Translations under genes and position numbers: made by a program
The notes under the pieces: generated by a model
The model's input: only the letters and a program-made list of their open reading frames with translations
Told to the model about the DNA's origin: nothing
The model's database searches: none
In this document: piece after piece, positions 1 through 9,403 of the stretch
Numbering within the stretch: the stretch's first letter is position 1
Layout of the letters: each line of letters starts with the position of its first letter
From: a virus
Virus record (IMG/VR): IMGVR_UViG_3300030041_000009
Span: 62,001 to 126,000 of that record
Length of the DNA: 64,000 nt
Strand: one strand, 5' to 3'

Positions 1-427
1 TAAGTAAGTATAATATTACTGCACTTACTGCGGTAATAATAACTAAATAATATAAATGATAGAAAAATATTAATGATAGTTGACTTAATACTACTGCTCC
101 TAACGCACTATATTGATGCATATTTGCTGTAAAACTATCAAGTCTGAATGCTGACGCTATGCCTACAAAACAAATTAACCCACAAGCAAAAAACATAAAT
201 CCATCGGTTACTAAGAATAAGGTTGGTATTGCATATCCTAAGCAAAATAAAAGAAATAATGAATTATATTTAATAGGTAAAGTTAATACTACATTATTAT
301 TCCATTTTATTTTTATATATTCATCAGGTAAACTGTAGTAGCTTGCTGATATCGAATTTAACCATCCATATTTTAAAAGAATGAATAAATTGTAAAGTAC
401 AAAAACTGAAATCATTGTTATCCACAT
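1..427 (-). CDS. Partial multi-pass membrane protein (C-terminus outside window)
   Basis: From an ATG at 427 the minus strand is open to base 1 (about 142 codons, no stop). The protein begins MWITMISVFVLYNLF. Hydrophobic segments lie near residues 1-20, 56-74, 77-94, 107-122 and 124-142, so it is an integral membrane protein. The stretch SISASYYSLPDE between the first two segments recalls a family of phage and bacterial membrane proteins of unknown function, but that is recollection only. It lies downstream of the tail fibre gene on the same strand, 16 bases away, and may be cotranscribed with it. Confidence 0.7.
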   Translation of the reverse strand, partial: MWITMISVFVLYNLFILLKYGWLNSISASYYSLPDEYIKIKWNNNVVLTLPIKYNSLFLLFCLGYAIPTLFLVTDGFMFFACGLICFVGIASAFRLDSFTANMHQYSALGAVVLSQLSLIFFYHLYYLVIITAVSAVILYLL

Positions 428-443
428 AATATATTATTGTTTT

Positions 444-3400
444 TTATACGCTCGTAATCGTCTCCCAACCTGTTGCACCACCAATTCTCATCTTATTCAA
501 GGTAGTATCGAAATACATTCCACCTTTAACATATGCTGGTGCTGCTGCAGTAGTTGCTTGTTGTGGCATTATTACTCCCTGAACTACTAAACTACCAGTT
601 GCTCCAACATACGCTTTTTCAACCCCATTATTTCTGAATGAAAATAACTTAGCTGTTGCATTTGCTAAAGCACTTGATGTATCTGTAAATGCTCCTACTG
701 CACTCGCTCCATCAACTACACGAGGATCAATTCTAAATCTTTCAGTAGATACTATTGTACCTGAAATTAATGCTCCTGAAACTGATGTACAGTTGGTTGG
801 GTTATCAGTTATATTTAATAAATTACCACTTACTGCATATGTGGAGTTACCATCAACACGTCTTGACATTATAAGTACAGAACCAGTATTGTTTTGGGTT
901 AATTTATCTACCCCATCACCTATATACATTGCTCCACCAGATGAATTTGTTGATATACCAATAAATCCAACTCCAGTTGTTGATATACCGCCTAATCCAT
1001 AAGAACTACTTGATTGTCCATAAACTCCATAATTATTTGTAGAGTTTCCATTAACTCCAGCACTATTTGTAGAGATTCCTTGAACTCCATAACTATTTGT
1101 AGAGTTTCCATTAACTCCAGTACTATTTGTAGAGTTTCCGTAAACTCCATAACTATTTGTAGAGATTCCATAAACTCCACCACTATTTGTAGAGATTCCT
1201 TGAACTCCATAACTATTTGTAGAGCTTCCATAAACTCCAACATAATTTGTAGAGGTTACATAAATACCCCTTGGAGTCTGTCCATAAATAATATATCTTC
1301 CTAAACCTGTATTTATTGTCCAATCTCCACTCGCAGGAGTTACAACATTTGTCGTACTTAAAGAATTAGAATTTCTATCAACTGTAATTGAACCTCCTCC
1401 TGTTACCGATGCACTTCTTTCAACTACTAACCAATATGAAGTACCATTAACCATCGTATAGTCTCCACCAAACAAGTATTCAACATAAGAAGTCGTTAAT
1501 GTGCCCATTTTAACCTGATCAGAAGTGTATAATAAAGCATTTGGGGCTGTACCTGTATCTGAATATAATTTAAGTCTAATATAATCTGTTGTATTTGTAA
1601 CAGTACCTATTTTCTTCAATCTAACTGATAACGAACCCATTGTGTTTGCAGCACTTGCGGTAAATTTCCAGGCATAGTATTGATTTAAAAGTGGTTCATC
1701 ATTACCTGTAGATACTATATCTTGTTGAAGATTAGTAGCATTCATCACCACGTTTAATCCATAAACAGTGCGTTGATTCTGAGTTTGAGTATTATCTAAG
1801 AAATGTAAAGGAGTTGTATATCCGCCAATACCAGTATTACCCTGTAAAATAGTTTTAGTAATTAATGTATTACCTAATGTTACTGAGTTACTTCCATTAC
1901 CAGTTGCGTTATATCCAATTACTATTTCATTTGAATTGCCATCAGCAGATGCCATTGTATTTGCTCCAATATAGACAGAATTATAAGAATTGATATTAGT
2001 TGTTACCCCTCCAGTTATATAACGACCAGATATATAACCAATAGCAGTATTATATGAAGATACAATATTACTTATCGATGAATAGCCAACAGCAGTATTG
2101 TATGATCCAACTGAATTTGAACTAAGAGAATTACCACCTAATGCAGTATTATAAAAACCAGTAGTATTTAAATTAATAGAATTAATTCCTATCGCAGTGT
2201 TATAATATCCAGTAGAATTTGAACTAAGCGCGCTTGCTCCAATGCCTGTATTATAATACCCAGCTGTGTTAGTGACAAGAACACTTATACCAACTGCTGT
2301 GTTATAATAACCAATAGAATTATTTTGTAGAGTTGCATTACCAATTGATGTATTGGCATAACCGACAGTATTGCTTAAAAGGGAATTAAAACCTATAGAG
2401 ATATTAGAAAATCCAGCTGTATTCGCTTGCATAGCACTACCACCAATTGCAACATTATTAAATCCAGTTGAATTTATCGGTAACGCTCCAGATCCAAGTG
2501 AAGTATTATTAATACCTGTTGTATTATATCTTCCAGAGTTTTTACCTATGAATAAATTTACTGAAGTATTTAAAGAACTACGAATTTCTAATGTATTAGC
2601 AGAAGAACTATCTTGAATAACATAAATAGGAGAATATGATGCAATTAATTTAATTGAAAGTATTATTGTGCCATTAAAATCAGTCGTTGGAGCAATAGTT
2701 AATGTTCCTACTGTTGCAGCTTTAGGACCATATGAGCCTGTTGCTGAATAAGTATAAGATGTAACTCCGCCGAATGTAATCGTAAATGTTCCTGTCGTCC
2801 TATTTGTTACTGTATAAGTTATTTGGTATAAATTACCAACCACTGGAACCAATGTAGAATCAGTTAATGCTGTTGTATTTCCAGTTGAGTGTGTGTATCC
2901 ACCAGCATAAGTTCCAGACCAACCAGTTTGAGTTGCAGTTCCAGTTGCATCGTTCGATACCCAAGTTGCCGTAATATAAAAGTTATTAACATCAATATAT
3001 GTTATTGTGTATGTACCATTATAATTAGTAGTTCCTGATATTACAACATTAGTTGTTGTTCCAGCTGGAAATCCATGAGCATTTGAAGTTACTTCAACTG
3101 TTCCAGCAACAGTAGATCCATAATTTGCAAAAGCAGTTATGCTTTTAGTTGTTGCTAATCCCCAAGTATCTCCAGAAGCTGTTAATTCAGTTCCTAACGT
3201 AGCAGATTCTAATGCGGTTGTAGATTTTTGAGTAAGCATAGACGTTGGAGTTACTCCAATACCTACGTTCCCTGAACTATCAATAGAAATTCTTTCAACT
3301 CCTACGGTACTCAACCCCATAGAAGTAAATGCACTTGAGTTAGCAAGTACAAGTTTTGCTCCATTCCTAGTTAGAGCTTGATTAGAAGCTAATAGAAGTC

Positions 3401-6400
3401 CATAATTGGTATTTAAAACATTTATGTGCCCATTATTTACTTCAAGTAATTGTCCAGGAGTAGTTGTTCCAATTCCAACATTTCCATTTGCTAAAACTTT
3501 AATACCAGTTGTACCTCCACCAGTTAACAATCCACCAGTTATTAAATTTCCACCTTGAACTTCTTTTAACGAAAACGTACCCAATGTGAATGTCTGTCCT
3601 GATACCAAAGTAGAAGTAATAACAAAATCAGTAGGTGTAGTAGCTGCTTTAAAATAAGTAGTTTGTGCTCCAGCTGTTATAGTAAGAGAAGTTGTTGATC
3701 CGCCAAAAGATGTTGTTATTGATGCAGATGGAGTTCCAGAAATAGCTGATACTGTATAAACAAATTTATACCATCTATATCCTACTCCTGCAACTGTTAA
3801 ATTAGCATTCGTTTGTGTAAGAGTTGAAGCAGTTCCACCAGAAAAAGTCCAAGTTGCGTTATTAGATACTAAAGTACAATCATTTGTTGCAGTCCAAGAA
3901 GTTCCACCAGATAACGTACCATTAGTTAAGCTTTCAGAACCTAAAGTTGTTGGATCAATAATATTTTGTGAACCACCCCAAACTGATAATTTTTGGTCTG
4001 GAGTGGTAGCTCCAATCCCGACGTTGCCATTATTTAAGATAACCATCACATCACCATCAACTGAACTTGTAATATTGAAATAATCAATTATTCCACTTTT
4101 ATAAATATTAAATCTTGCGTTAGGGGTTGATGAAGTTCCAAATCCTACATTTCCACTACTTCTAATTTGCATTATCTTAGTAGAGCCTTGATTAATGAAT
4201 AATCCACTACTACCATTAGCAGAACCGATATCAAAATATGAACCACCAGTATTAATGTCTCTAATCCTTAAAATTGAATTAATAGATATATTTGCAGAGT
4301 TACTTATTTCTAATAACGTTCCTGGAGTAGTAGTTCCAATCCCGACATTACCTCCAGATTTTATTCTTAAATTTTCTACATTGTTAGTTCCAAATATAAG
4401 GTCAGAACTTCCAACCGTACCAATAGTTAAATTTCTAAGAGTGCCACCTACTCCATTTAAATTATTAAATAAATAATTAGATGTACTTCTTGCAAATCCA
4501 AATAAAGTATTAGTATTAGTATCGGCTGGCGTTGAAAATGCCATATATTCATTTTTATTATTATTAAAAATGGCAAATCTAAAATCAGAGGCTGTTCCTG
4601 AATTAGAATTATACATTTGAACACCAGATGACCCTGTCGCGTTATCAGCAATTAAAACTTTAGCCGTACCAGTTCCTCCTCCATAATCAGAAGGTGTACC
4701 AAAACCTCCAATATCAACTGACGCATTAGGATTATTTGTAGTAATACCTAAATAGTGATGAACAGAATCAACAAACAGAGTATTTGTATCTACTGTTAAA
4801 TTATTAACACCTAAGTTTATTGTATTTGTATTTCCTGTGACTGGAATATAAGTAGAAGTGTCATAACTAATAGTTCCTGATGTGCTTTTTACAAATCCAG
4901 TTCCGCTTAATGCAACTTGTCTTGAAGTATCAACTGGATGAACATGTGCTCCATCAGCCCATTTACCACTTGCTCCAATTGCAGCAATTCCATTTATTAA
5001 AGGAGTTGTTGTAGCTACAACAGGAACTGATCCAATTGTTATATAATTAGATGGGTTAGTTGCGTTATAAGGAGTAAATCCTAAAGCCGTTGTAATATCA
5101 CCACTTAAAAAAGCACGTGTTTTTAATGAATAAGTTGCAGCATCATAGTAAGTAAATTGTGTATCTGTAGGTGTTTCTTGAATAGCTGCTAATTTCAATA
5201 AACTACCTACGTCTCCAACTCTTGCAAAGCCTTTATTATCAAAGACTAATTGACCATCATTAGATCCGTCATATAATTTAGCTGTAAATCCTGCATATTG
5301 TCCATCAGGTAATCCAGAAGTTGCTCCACTTCTCAAATAAATATAATCTTTAGTAGTGTATATTTGTTCTGTATGAGTTTCATATGTTGATCCTGATTGA
5401 ATAATATTTCCATCAATATGAAATGACCCACCATTATCTGTATAGACAAAAGGAGTTGTACCATTTGGTTGAAATAATTGATAATGACTATGACCAGTAT
5501 TTGAATATGTAGTTATATCAATAGTTCCATCAGCCTTTAAAAATTGATTAGATGTACCACCAGATTTAATAATTGAACTAGCTGTTAAATTATTATATCC
5601 TAAGTCTATATTTGATGTAGATCCAGTATAAGGTACATAATTATTTATAATATTCTGTGTTAATCCTGTAATTAAATTATTTAAAAATGTGTCTCCTGAA
5701 ATTCTATTAAATGTTTCACCTGTTAATAAATTATAATTATCCGTAACTGTTGATGTCAATCCAGTAATTAAATTATTTAATATTGTGTCTCCGCTTATTC
5801 TATCAAATGTTTCACCTGTTAATAATTCATTTAAAAAAGTGTCTCCGCTTATTCTATCAAATGTTTCACCAGTTAGTAAATTATTCAATAATGTATCTCC
5901 TGAAATTCTATTATTAATTTCATTATTCATTTGATTTTGAGCATTTATTGATAACTCTTCAATTAAATCATTTAATACTGTATCTCCACTTATTCTATTA
6001 AATGTTTCACCTGTTAATAAATTATAATTATTATTAACTGTTGAAGTTAATCCTGTAATTAAATCATTTAATACTGTGTCTCCAGAAATTCTATCAAATG
6101 TTTCACCAGTTAATAATTCAGTTAAAAATGTATCTCCTGAAATTCTATCAAATGTTTCACCTGTTAATAATTCATTTAAAAATGTATCACCTGATAATCT
6201 ATCAAATGTTTCACCTGTTAATAAATTATTCAAATATGTATCACCACTTATTCTATCAAATGTTTCACCAGTAAATAAATTAAAATCAGTATATGATGTT
6301 GAATCAATAGATCCATCAGCTTTTAAAAATTGAGTTGAAGTTCCTCCTGTTACAGATATTGTATTTGAAATAATATTTCCAATTACTGTTGTATTACCTG

Positions 6401-6902
6401 TTATATTAACATTACCATTTATATCTAATGTATTACCATCATATGTTAGTCCTGTATAACCAATTATTGAATTATTATTATATAATAATACTTGATTATT
6501 ACTTACATTTTGAGTATCTAACATTTTTTTATTAGAGAAAAATAACGGAGTAATATCTAATATAGGATTTTCGGTATTTAATATGAAATAACTATCATTA
6601 TATGTATCTCCTGATAAAATATAAATGTTAATTCCAGCAAATATATCATCACTTGTAGAAAAATCATTTGCTCGTAATAAAACGCCATCAGAACCTGTAC
6701 CAACATTTGAAACAATATAAATACCATTATCTATCTGATCTATCTGATTTATGACTAATATTCTATCATTTAAATTTAAAGATACTCCATCAATTACATT
6801 AGTTGACCCTGTTAAATTTACATTTTCTAATGTCGCAACGATACAAGGTTTTTTAAAACTTAATCCTTTTAATCTATCATTCGCATCTAATCTTGTACTC
6901 AT
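444..6902 (-). CDS. Giant repeat-built tail fibre / receptor-binding protein
   Basis: 2152 residues. An N-terminal domain (about residues 18-115, pattern VATLENVNLTG...IDGVSL...DRILV) resembles a module common in tail fibres. Next come about ten units of LTGETFDRISGDT (about 205-430), several GNVGIGTTTPG-type units, about a dozen 17-residue YNTAIG units (about 1460-1640) that resemble trimeric-adhesin head repeats, and 10-residue STNSYGVYG units (about 1880-1965). The C-terminus (KGGMYFDTTLNKMRIGG...GW) is a typical fibre end. The inferred role is a distal fibre that binds the host surface, probably a trimer. A promoter-like motif lies just upstream and the collagen-like gene precedes it on the same strand. 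The repeats may allow fast change in fibre length and specificity. Confidence 0.75.
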   Translation of the reverse strand: MSTRLDANDRLKGLSFKKPCIVATLENVNLTGSTNVIDGVSLNLNDRILVINQIDQIDNGIYIVSNVGTGSDGVLLRANDFSTSDDIFAGINIYILSGDTYNDSYFILNTENPILDITPLFFSNKKMLDTQNVSNNQVLLYNNNSIIGYTGLTYDGNTLDINGNVNITGNTTVIGNIISNTISVTGGTSTQFLKADGSIDSTSYTDFNLFTGETFDRISGDTYLNNLLTGETFDRLSGDTFLNELLTGETFDRISGDTFLTELLTGETFDRISGDTVLNDLITGLTSTVNNNYNLLTGETFNRISGDTVLNDLIEELSINAQNQMNNEINNRISGDTLLNNLLTGETFDRISGDTFLNELLTGETFDRISGDTILNNLITGLTSTVTDNYNLLTGETFNRISGDTFLNNLITGLTQNIINNYVPYTGSTSNIDLGYNNLTASSIIKSGGTSNQFLKADGTIDITTYSNTGHSHYQLFQPNGTTPFVYTDNGGSFHIDGNIIQSGSTYETHTEQIYTTKDYIYLRSGATSGLPDGQYAGFTAKLYDGSNDGQLVFDNKGFARVGDVGSLLKLAAIQETPTDTQFTYYDAATYSLKTRAFLSGDITTALGFTPYNATNPSNYITIGSVPVVATTTPLINGIAAIGASGKWADGAHVHPVDTSRQVALSGTGFVKSTSGTISYDTSTYIPVTGNTNTINLGVNNLTVDTNTLFVDSVHHYLGITTNNPNASVDIGGFGTPSDYGGGTGTAKVLIADNATGSSGVQMYNSNSGTASDFRFAIFNNNKNEYMAFSTPADTNTNTLFGFARSTSNYLFNNLNGVGGTLRNLTIGTVGSSDLIFGTNNVENLRIKSGGNVGIGTTTPGTLLEISNSANISINSILRIRDINTGGSYFDIGSANGSSGLFINQGSTKIMQIRSSGNVGFGTSSTPNARFNIYKSGIIDYFNITSSVDGDVMVILNNGNVGIGATTPDQKLSVWGGSQNIIDPTTLGSESLTNGTLSGGTSWTATNDCTLVSNNATWTFSGGTASTLTQTNANLTVAGVGYRWYKFVYTVSAISGTPSASITTSFGGSTTSLTITAGAQTTYFKAATTPTDFVITSTLVSGQTFTLGTFSLKEVQGGNLITGGLLTGGGTTGIKVLANGNVGIGTTTPGQLLEVNNGHINVLNTNYGLLLASNQALTRNGAKLVLANSSAFTSMGLSTVGVERISIDSSGNVGIGVTPTSMLTQKSTTALESATLGTELTASGDTWGLATTKSITAFANYGSTVAGTVEVTSNAHGFPAGTTTNVVISGTTNYNGTYTITYIDVNNFYITATWVSNDATGTATQTGWSGTYAGGYTHSTGNTTALTDSTLVPVVGNLYQITYTVTNRTTGTFTITFGGVTSYTYSATGSYGPKAATVGTLTIAPTTDFNGTIILSIKLIASYSPIYVIQDSSSANTLEIRSSLNTSVNLFIGKNSGRYNTTGINNTSLGSGALPINSTGFNNVAIGGSAMQANTAGFSNISIGFNSLLSNTVGYANTSIGNATLQNNSIGYYNTAVGISVLVTNTAGYYNTGIGASALSSNSTGYYNTAIGINSINLNTTGFYNTALGGNSLSSNSVGSYNTAVGYSSISNIVSSYNTAIGYISGRYITGGVTTNINSYNSVYIGANTMASADGNSNEIVIGYNATGNGSNSVTLGNTLITKTILQGNTGIGGYTTPLHFLDNTQTQNQRTVYGLNVVMNATNLQQDIVSTGNDEPLLNQYYAWKFTASAANTMGSLSVRLKKIGTVTNTTDYIRLKLYSDTGTAPNALLYTSDQVKMGTLTTSYVEYLFGGDYTMVNGTSYWLVVERSASVTGGGSITVDRNSNSLSTTNVVTPASGDWTINTGLGRYIIYGQTPRGIYVTSTNYVGVYGSSTNSYGVQGISTNSGGVYGISTNSYGVYGNSTNSTGVNGNSTNSYGVQGISTNSAGVNGNSTNNYGVYGQSSSSYGLGGISTTGVGFIGISTNSSGGAMYIGDGVDKLTQNNTGSVLIMSRRVDGNSTYAVSGNLLNITDNPTNCTSVSGALISGTIVSTERFRIDPRVVDGASAVGAFTDTSSALANATAKLFSFRNNGVEKAYVGATGSLVVQGVIMPQQATTAAAPAYVKGGMYFDTTLNKMRIGGATGWETITSV
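1018..1258 (-). repeat. 30-bp tandem coding repeats in the fibre (GVYG-type)
   Basis: About eight imperfect 30-base units, each containing ATTTGTAGAG on the plus strand, encode the 10-residue motif STNSYGVYGN and variants in the fibre's C-terminal third. Several units differ by only a few bases, so they probably arose by recent duplication. Confidence 0.8.
1960..2540 (-). repeat. 51-bp coding repeats in the fibre (YNTAIG-type)
   Basis: Diverged units of 17 codons encode variants of TGYYNTAIGINSINLNT. The pattern is like the head repeats of YadA-type trimeric adhesins. Divergence between units is greater than in the 30-bp repeats, so this block is older. Confidence 0.7.
5630..6290 (-). repeat. 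Coding repeats in the fibre (LTGETFDRISGDT-type)
   Basis: About ten units encode LLTGETFDRISGDTFLNE or close variants. Unit length is about 54 bases, some units being separated by a longer spacer (LITGLTSTVNNNY). They probably form a repetitive shaft near the N-terminal end of the fibre. Confidence 0.75.
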
Positions 6903-6920
6903 TATTTTTAATTTATTTTT

Positions 6921-6940
6921 ATTTATATTATATATAAAAT
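6921..6940 (-). promoter_or_regulatory. Phage-type promoter motif before tail fibre
   Basis: On the minus strand it reads ATTTTATATATAATATAAAT, about 20 bases before the fibre ATG. It matches the TTTATATATAA motif found ahead of many other transcription units here. By analogy with the T4 late promoter (TATAAATA) I infer a phage-directed promoter. Confidence 0.5.
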
Positions 6941-7003
6941 TATGTTATTGATAATTTATGTTATTGATAATTTATGTTATTGATAATTTATGTTATTGAT
7001 ATT
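6940..7003. repeat. 16-bp tandem repeat, four units
   Basis: Three perfect units of TTATGTTATTGATAAT and a fourth with a changed last two bases (TT for AT) lie between the collagen-like gene and the fibre promoter. The fourth unit contains the stop codon of the collagen-like gene, whose last codons it encodes. It may be a protein-binding site or replication slippage. Confidence 0.9.
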
Positions 7004-8346
7004 ATCAAACCATTAACAATATTTAATGTTTTTATTGTTCCATAATTATCAACAACAATATTTTGATTAATAGTAATTCCATTATGATAATTTGTGCCTA
7101 TACTACCAAACAATCTTAAAATATAATTATATTTAGGCGGAATTTTAATAAATGTTAAAGTTAATCCAGAGATATAATAGTCATTATTATATGTTTGTAA
7201 TTGTCCATCTACATAAAACATATGATTTTCACTTACAATTTCATTTGATAATATAAAATTTTTATTTACTCCATCTTGAATTCCAGAAATATCAATTTCG
7301 TTTATAATATCTCCATTTATACCTGATGTACCATTTGTTCCAGAACTACCTGATGAACCTGAACTACCTGATGACCCTGAACTACCTGATGACCCTGATG
7401 ATCCGCTTGTACCGTTTGTTCCTGATGTACCAAAAACACCGCCATGCTGAGTAATAAACAATCTTAAAATATCACTCTCTTTAGGAGGATTTTTAATAAA
7501 TGTTAAAGTTAATCCAGAAACATAATAATCGTTATTATATGTTTGTAATTGACCATCAACATAAAACATATGATTTTCACTAATACCACTTGATGATATA
7601 AAATTCTTATTTATACCATCTTGAATTCCAGTAATTGTAATTTCAAGAGACTCACTACCAGAAGCTCCTGATGTTCCATCTGTTCCTGATGTTCCATCTG
7701 TTCCTGATGTACCAAAAACACCGCCATGCTGTGTGATGAATAATCTTAAAATATCACTTTCTTTAGGTGGTATTTTAATAAATGTTAAAGTTAATCCAGA
7801 AACATAATAATCGTTATTATATGTTTGTAATTGACCATCAACATAAAACATGTGGATATAACTGACTCCGCTAGATAATATAAAATTCTTATTTATACCA
7901 TCTTGAACTCCAGTAATTGTAAGTTCAAGAGTTTCACTACCAGAAGCTCCTGATGTACCATTTTCTCCATCTATTCCTGATGTGCCACTTGTTCCTTGAG
8001 TATTACCAGAATAATTCCAATCTGTATCCGAAGTTAAAATTATATTTGTTAAACCACTTGTGATTACACCTTTAATTATAGAATATCTAGCGATATTTTG
8101 CCCAATGGCAACAGCAGTAAAATCTACATCAGTGTTTGGTATTCTACCTTCTTGAGTATTACCAGAATAATCAAAATCATAATAAATTGAGGTTCTTCCA
8201 GATATATATCCTGTTATTGGATGTCCATTAGAATCATTAATAAGTGTAGCATTTATACTTCCAAAATTATCTGAAAAATAAAGCCAATATTTACTGGTCA
8301 AATCTGCTATTAACGAATTATTTGGAAGTATTACTCCAGTTGACAT
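6988..8346 (-). CDS. Collagen-like virion protein with triplicated adhesin module
   Basis: 452 residues. The N-terminal 120 residues are unique. Then a module of about 80 residues occurs three times (pattern GxQDGxNKxFxLS...HMFYVDGQLQTYNNDYY), the copies joined by collagen-like Gly-X-Ser tracts (GTSGTDGTSG; longest near residues 310-350). Such tracts form trimeric stalks in phage fibres and whiskers. The gene is just upstream of the giant fibre on the same strand, so it is probably a second fibre, a whisker or a fibre-attached decoration. Copies 1 and 2 are nearly identical, a sign of recent duplication. Confidence 0.7.
   Translation of the reverse strand: MSTGVILPNNSLIADLTSKYWLYFSDNFGSINATLINDSNGHPITGYISGRTSIYYDFDYSGNTQEGRIPNTDVDFTAVAIGQNIARYSIIKGVITSGLTNIILTSDTDWNYSGNTQGTSGTSGIDGENGTSGASGSETLELTITGVQDGINKNFILSSGVSYIHMFYVDGQLQTYNNDYYVSGLTLTFIKIPPKESDILRLFITQHGGVFGTSGTDGTSGTDGTSGASGSESLEITITGIQDGINKNFISSSGISENHMFYVDGQLQTYNNDYYVSGLTLTFIKNPPKESDILRLFITQHGGVFGTSGTNGTSGSSGSSGSSGSSGSSGSSGSSGTNGTSGINGDIINEIDISGIQDGVNKNFILSNEIVSENHMFYVDGQLQTYNNDYYISGLTLTFIKIPPKYNYILRLFGSIGTNYHNGITINQNIVVDNYGTIKTLNIVNGLIISIT
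7330..7435 (-). repeat. Gly-Ser-Ser collagen-like coding repeats
   Basis: Short tandem codon repeats built on the plus-strand unit CCTGATGAACCTGAACTA encode a run of GSS and GTN triplets in the collagen-like protein. They are prone to slippage. Confidence 0.8.
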
Positions 8347-8355
8347 TAAACTTAA

Positions 8356-8378
8356 TTTTTTATTATATATTAAAAAAA
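8356..8378 (-). promoter_or_regulatory. Phage-type promoter motif before collagen-like gene
   Basis: The minus strand reads TTTTTTAATATATAATAAAA, about 15 bases upstream of the ATG. It is one half of a divergent promoter region; the other half serves the gene at 8452. Confidence 0.5.
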
Positions 8379-8410
8379 GAAGATCAAAATTTTAATATAT
8401 AATTCTATAT

Positions 8411-8436
8411 TTTTTTATTAATATATAGAATATAAA
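8411..8436 (+). promoter_or_regulatory. Phage-type promoter motif before 8452 gene
   Basis: TTTTTTATTAATATATAGAA followed by an A-rich stretch, ending 16 bases before the ATG. It matches the shared T-run plus TATATA motif. Confidence 0.45.
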
Positions 8437-8451
8437 AAATAAATAATTAAT

Positions 8452-9012
8452 ATGGATTTATTTAACAATAAAGAGAATGATATTTTAAAATTTAAAATAA
8501 ATAGTGATGGCATTAACGTAAATGATGTTGAGCCAAGATTAATATTAATGACAAAAGAAAATAAAAATGTTCTTTTAATAGGTAAGATTGAAAATGATAT
8601 TTGTAGATTTGAAATTCCTAAATTGAGTCTATATGAAAAAGGTGATAATGGAAAAATAAAATTTGAAATTATATCAGAAGATTTATATTTTCCAGTGTGG
8701 CAAGATAATTTTGAAATAAAAAGTAAAGCTTCTATTAAAATAGAAGAAATGGTATCTGAAATTCAAAAACCTTCAAATAAACCAAGAATATCTGTATCAG
8801 AAACAAAATTTGAAAATAAACCAATTGTTGAAAAAAAAGTTGAAAAAAAAGTTGAAAAAGTAGTCGAGAAAAATGACACAATCTCAAAATTGGAAGCAGC
8901 TTTTGAGAAAAAAATAGAAATTGTTGAAGAAGATGTTGATGAAGAAACAGAAAAATCTAAAAAAGAAGAAAAAGTAGTTTCCAGTATAATGAAATTTGAT
9001 TCATTTAAATAA
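8452..9012 (+). CDS. Hypothetical protein with charged C-terminal tail
   Basis: 186 residues, not recognised. Residues 1-95 look beta-rich (EPRLILMTKENKN, RFEIPKLSLYEKG, FPVWQDNFEI). Residues 100-186 are rich in Lys and Glu (repeated VEKKVEKKVEK) and are probably an extended or coiled-coil tail. It stands alone between a phage-type promoter and a bidirectional terminator, a single-gene transcript among virion genes on the other strand. A head-assembly or scaffold-like role is possible but not shown. Confidence 0.7.
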   Translation: MDLFNNKENDILKFKINSDGINVNDVEPRLILMTKENKNVLLIGKIENDICRFEIPKLSLYEKGDNGKIKFEIISEDLYFPVWQDNFEIKSKASIKIEEMVSEIQKPSNKPRISVSETKFENKPIVEKKVEKKVEKVVEKNDTISKLEAAFEKKIEIVEEDVDEETEKSKKEEKVVSSIMKFDSFK

Positions 9013-9025
9013 CTTAAATATTTAT

Positions 9026-9058
9026 AAAAAAAGATGTAATATAAATTACATCTTTTTT
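9026..9058. terminator. Bidirectional terminator
   Basis: AAAAGATGTAAT, a 4-base loop, then ATTACATCTTTT, flanked by A and T runs. It lies between the convergent genes ending at 9012 and 9057 and can act in both directions. Confidence 0.85.
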
Positions 9059-9395
9059 ATTTTATTATTTCTACTGTGAATTTTTTATTTGTTTTTAATA
9101 ATATTTCTGCTTCAATATGTTCTTTTAATAATTTAACTTCAATTTTTTTAAATGCTTTTAATTTTGCTCCTTTCCAATCAACAAACACTTTTATGTAGTC
9201 AATTTCTTCTTCTTTATGCTTTCTAAGTTCATCATAGAATGCTTCATCATTATCATATGAATGAACAACATTAGCACTCGATCCTCCTCTTTTTCTAAAT
9301 ATTATTTGATACTTAATTTGTATCATTCCTTTTGTAATATTAGAAATATTCAATAAACCTTTAGTTACTAAATTTGTTGTTATGTGATTAATCAT
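9057..9395 (-). CDS. Hypothetical protein in virion gene cluster
   Basis: 112 residues, not recognised. No signal peptide or membrane segment. It contains a basic RKRGGSSANVVHS stretch near residue 35 and a charged, helical-looking second half. It is the last gene of a minus-strand cluster of apparent virion genes (12491 down to 9057), 8 bases after its neighbour, which suggests cotranscription. Confidence 0.6.
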   Translation of the reverse strand: MINHITTNLVTKGLLNISNITKGMIQIKYQIIFRKRGGSSANVVHSYDNDEAFYDELRKHKEEEIDYIKVFVDWKGAKLKAFKKIEVKLLKEHIEAEILLKTNKKFTVEIIK

Positions 9396-9403
9396 AATAA
9401 GAA

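Noticed and set aside
1014-1304. Plus-strand open frame opposite the fibre repeats
   Set aside because: It is the reverse complement of the 30-base repeats, of low complexity (NSITICRVSIN units), and has no promoter or start context. The minus-strand frame is a clear fibre.
6076-6333. Plus-strand open frame with repeated SPEILSNVSPV
   Set aside because: Shadow of the LTGETFDRISGDT coding repeats on the other strand.
6940-7003. CRISPR-like short repeats
   Set aside because: The 16-base units are directly adjacent with no spacers, and one unit is part of a coding end.
444-8346. Diversity-generating retroelement acting on the fibre
   Set aside because: No reverse transcriptase gene or template/variable repeat pair was found in the window; variation by tandem repeats is sufficient.
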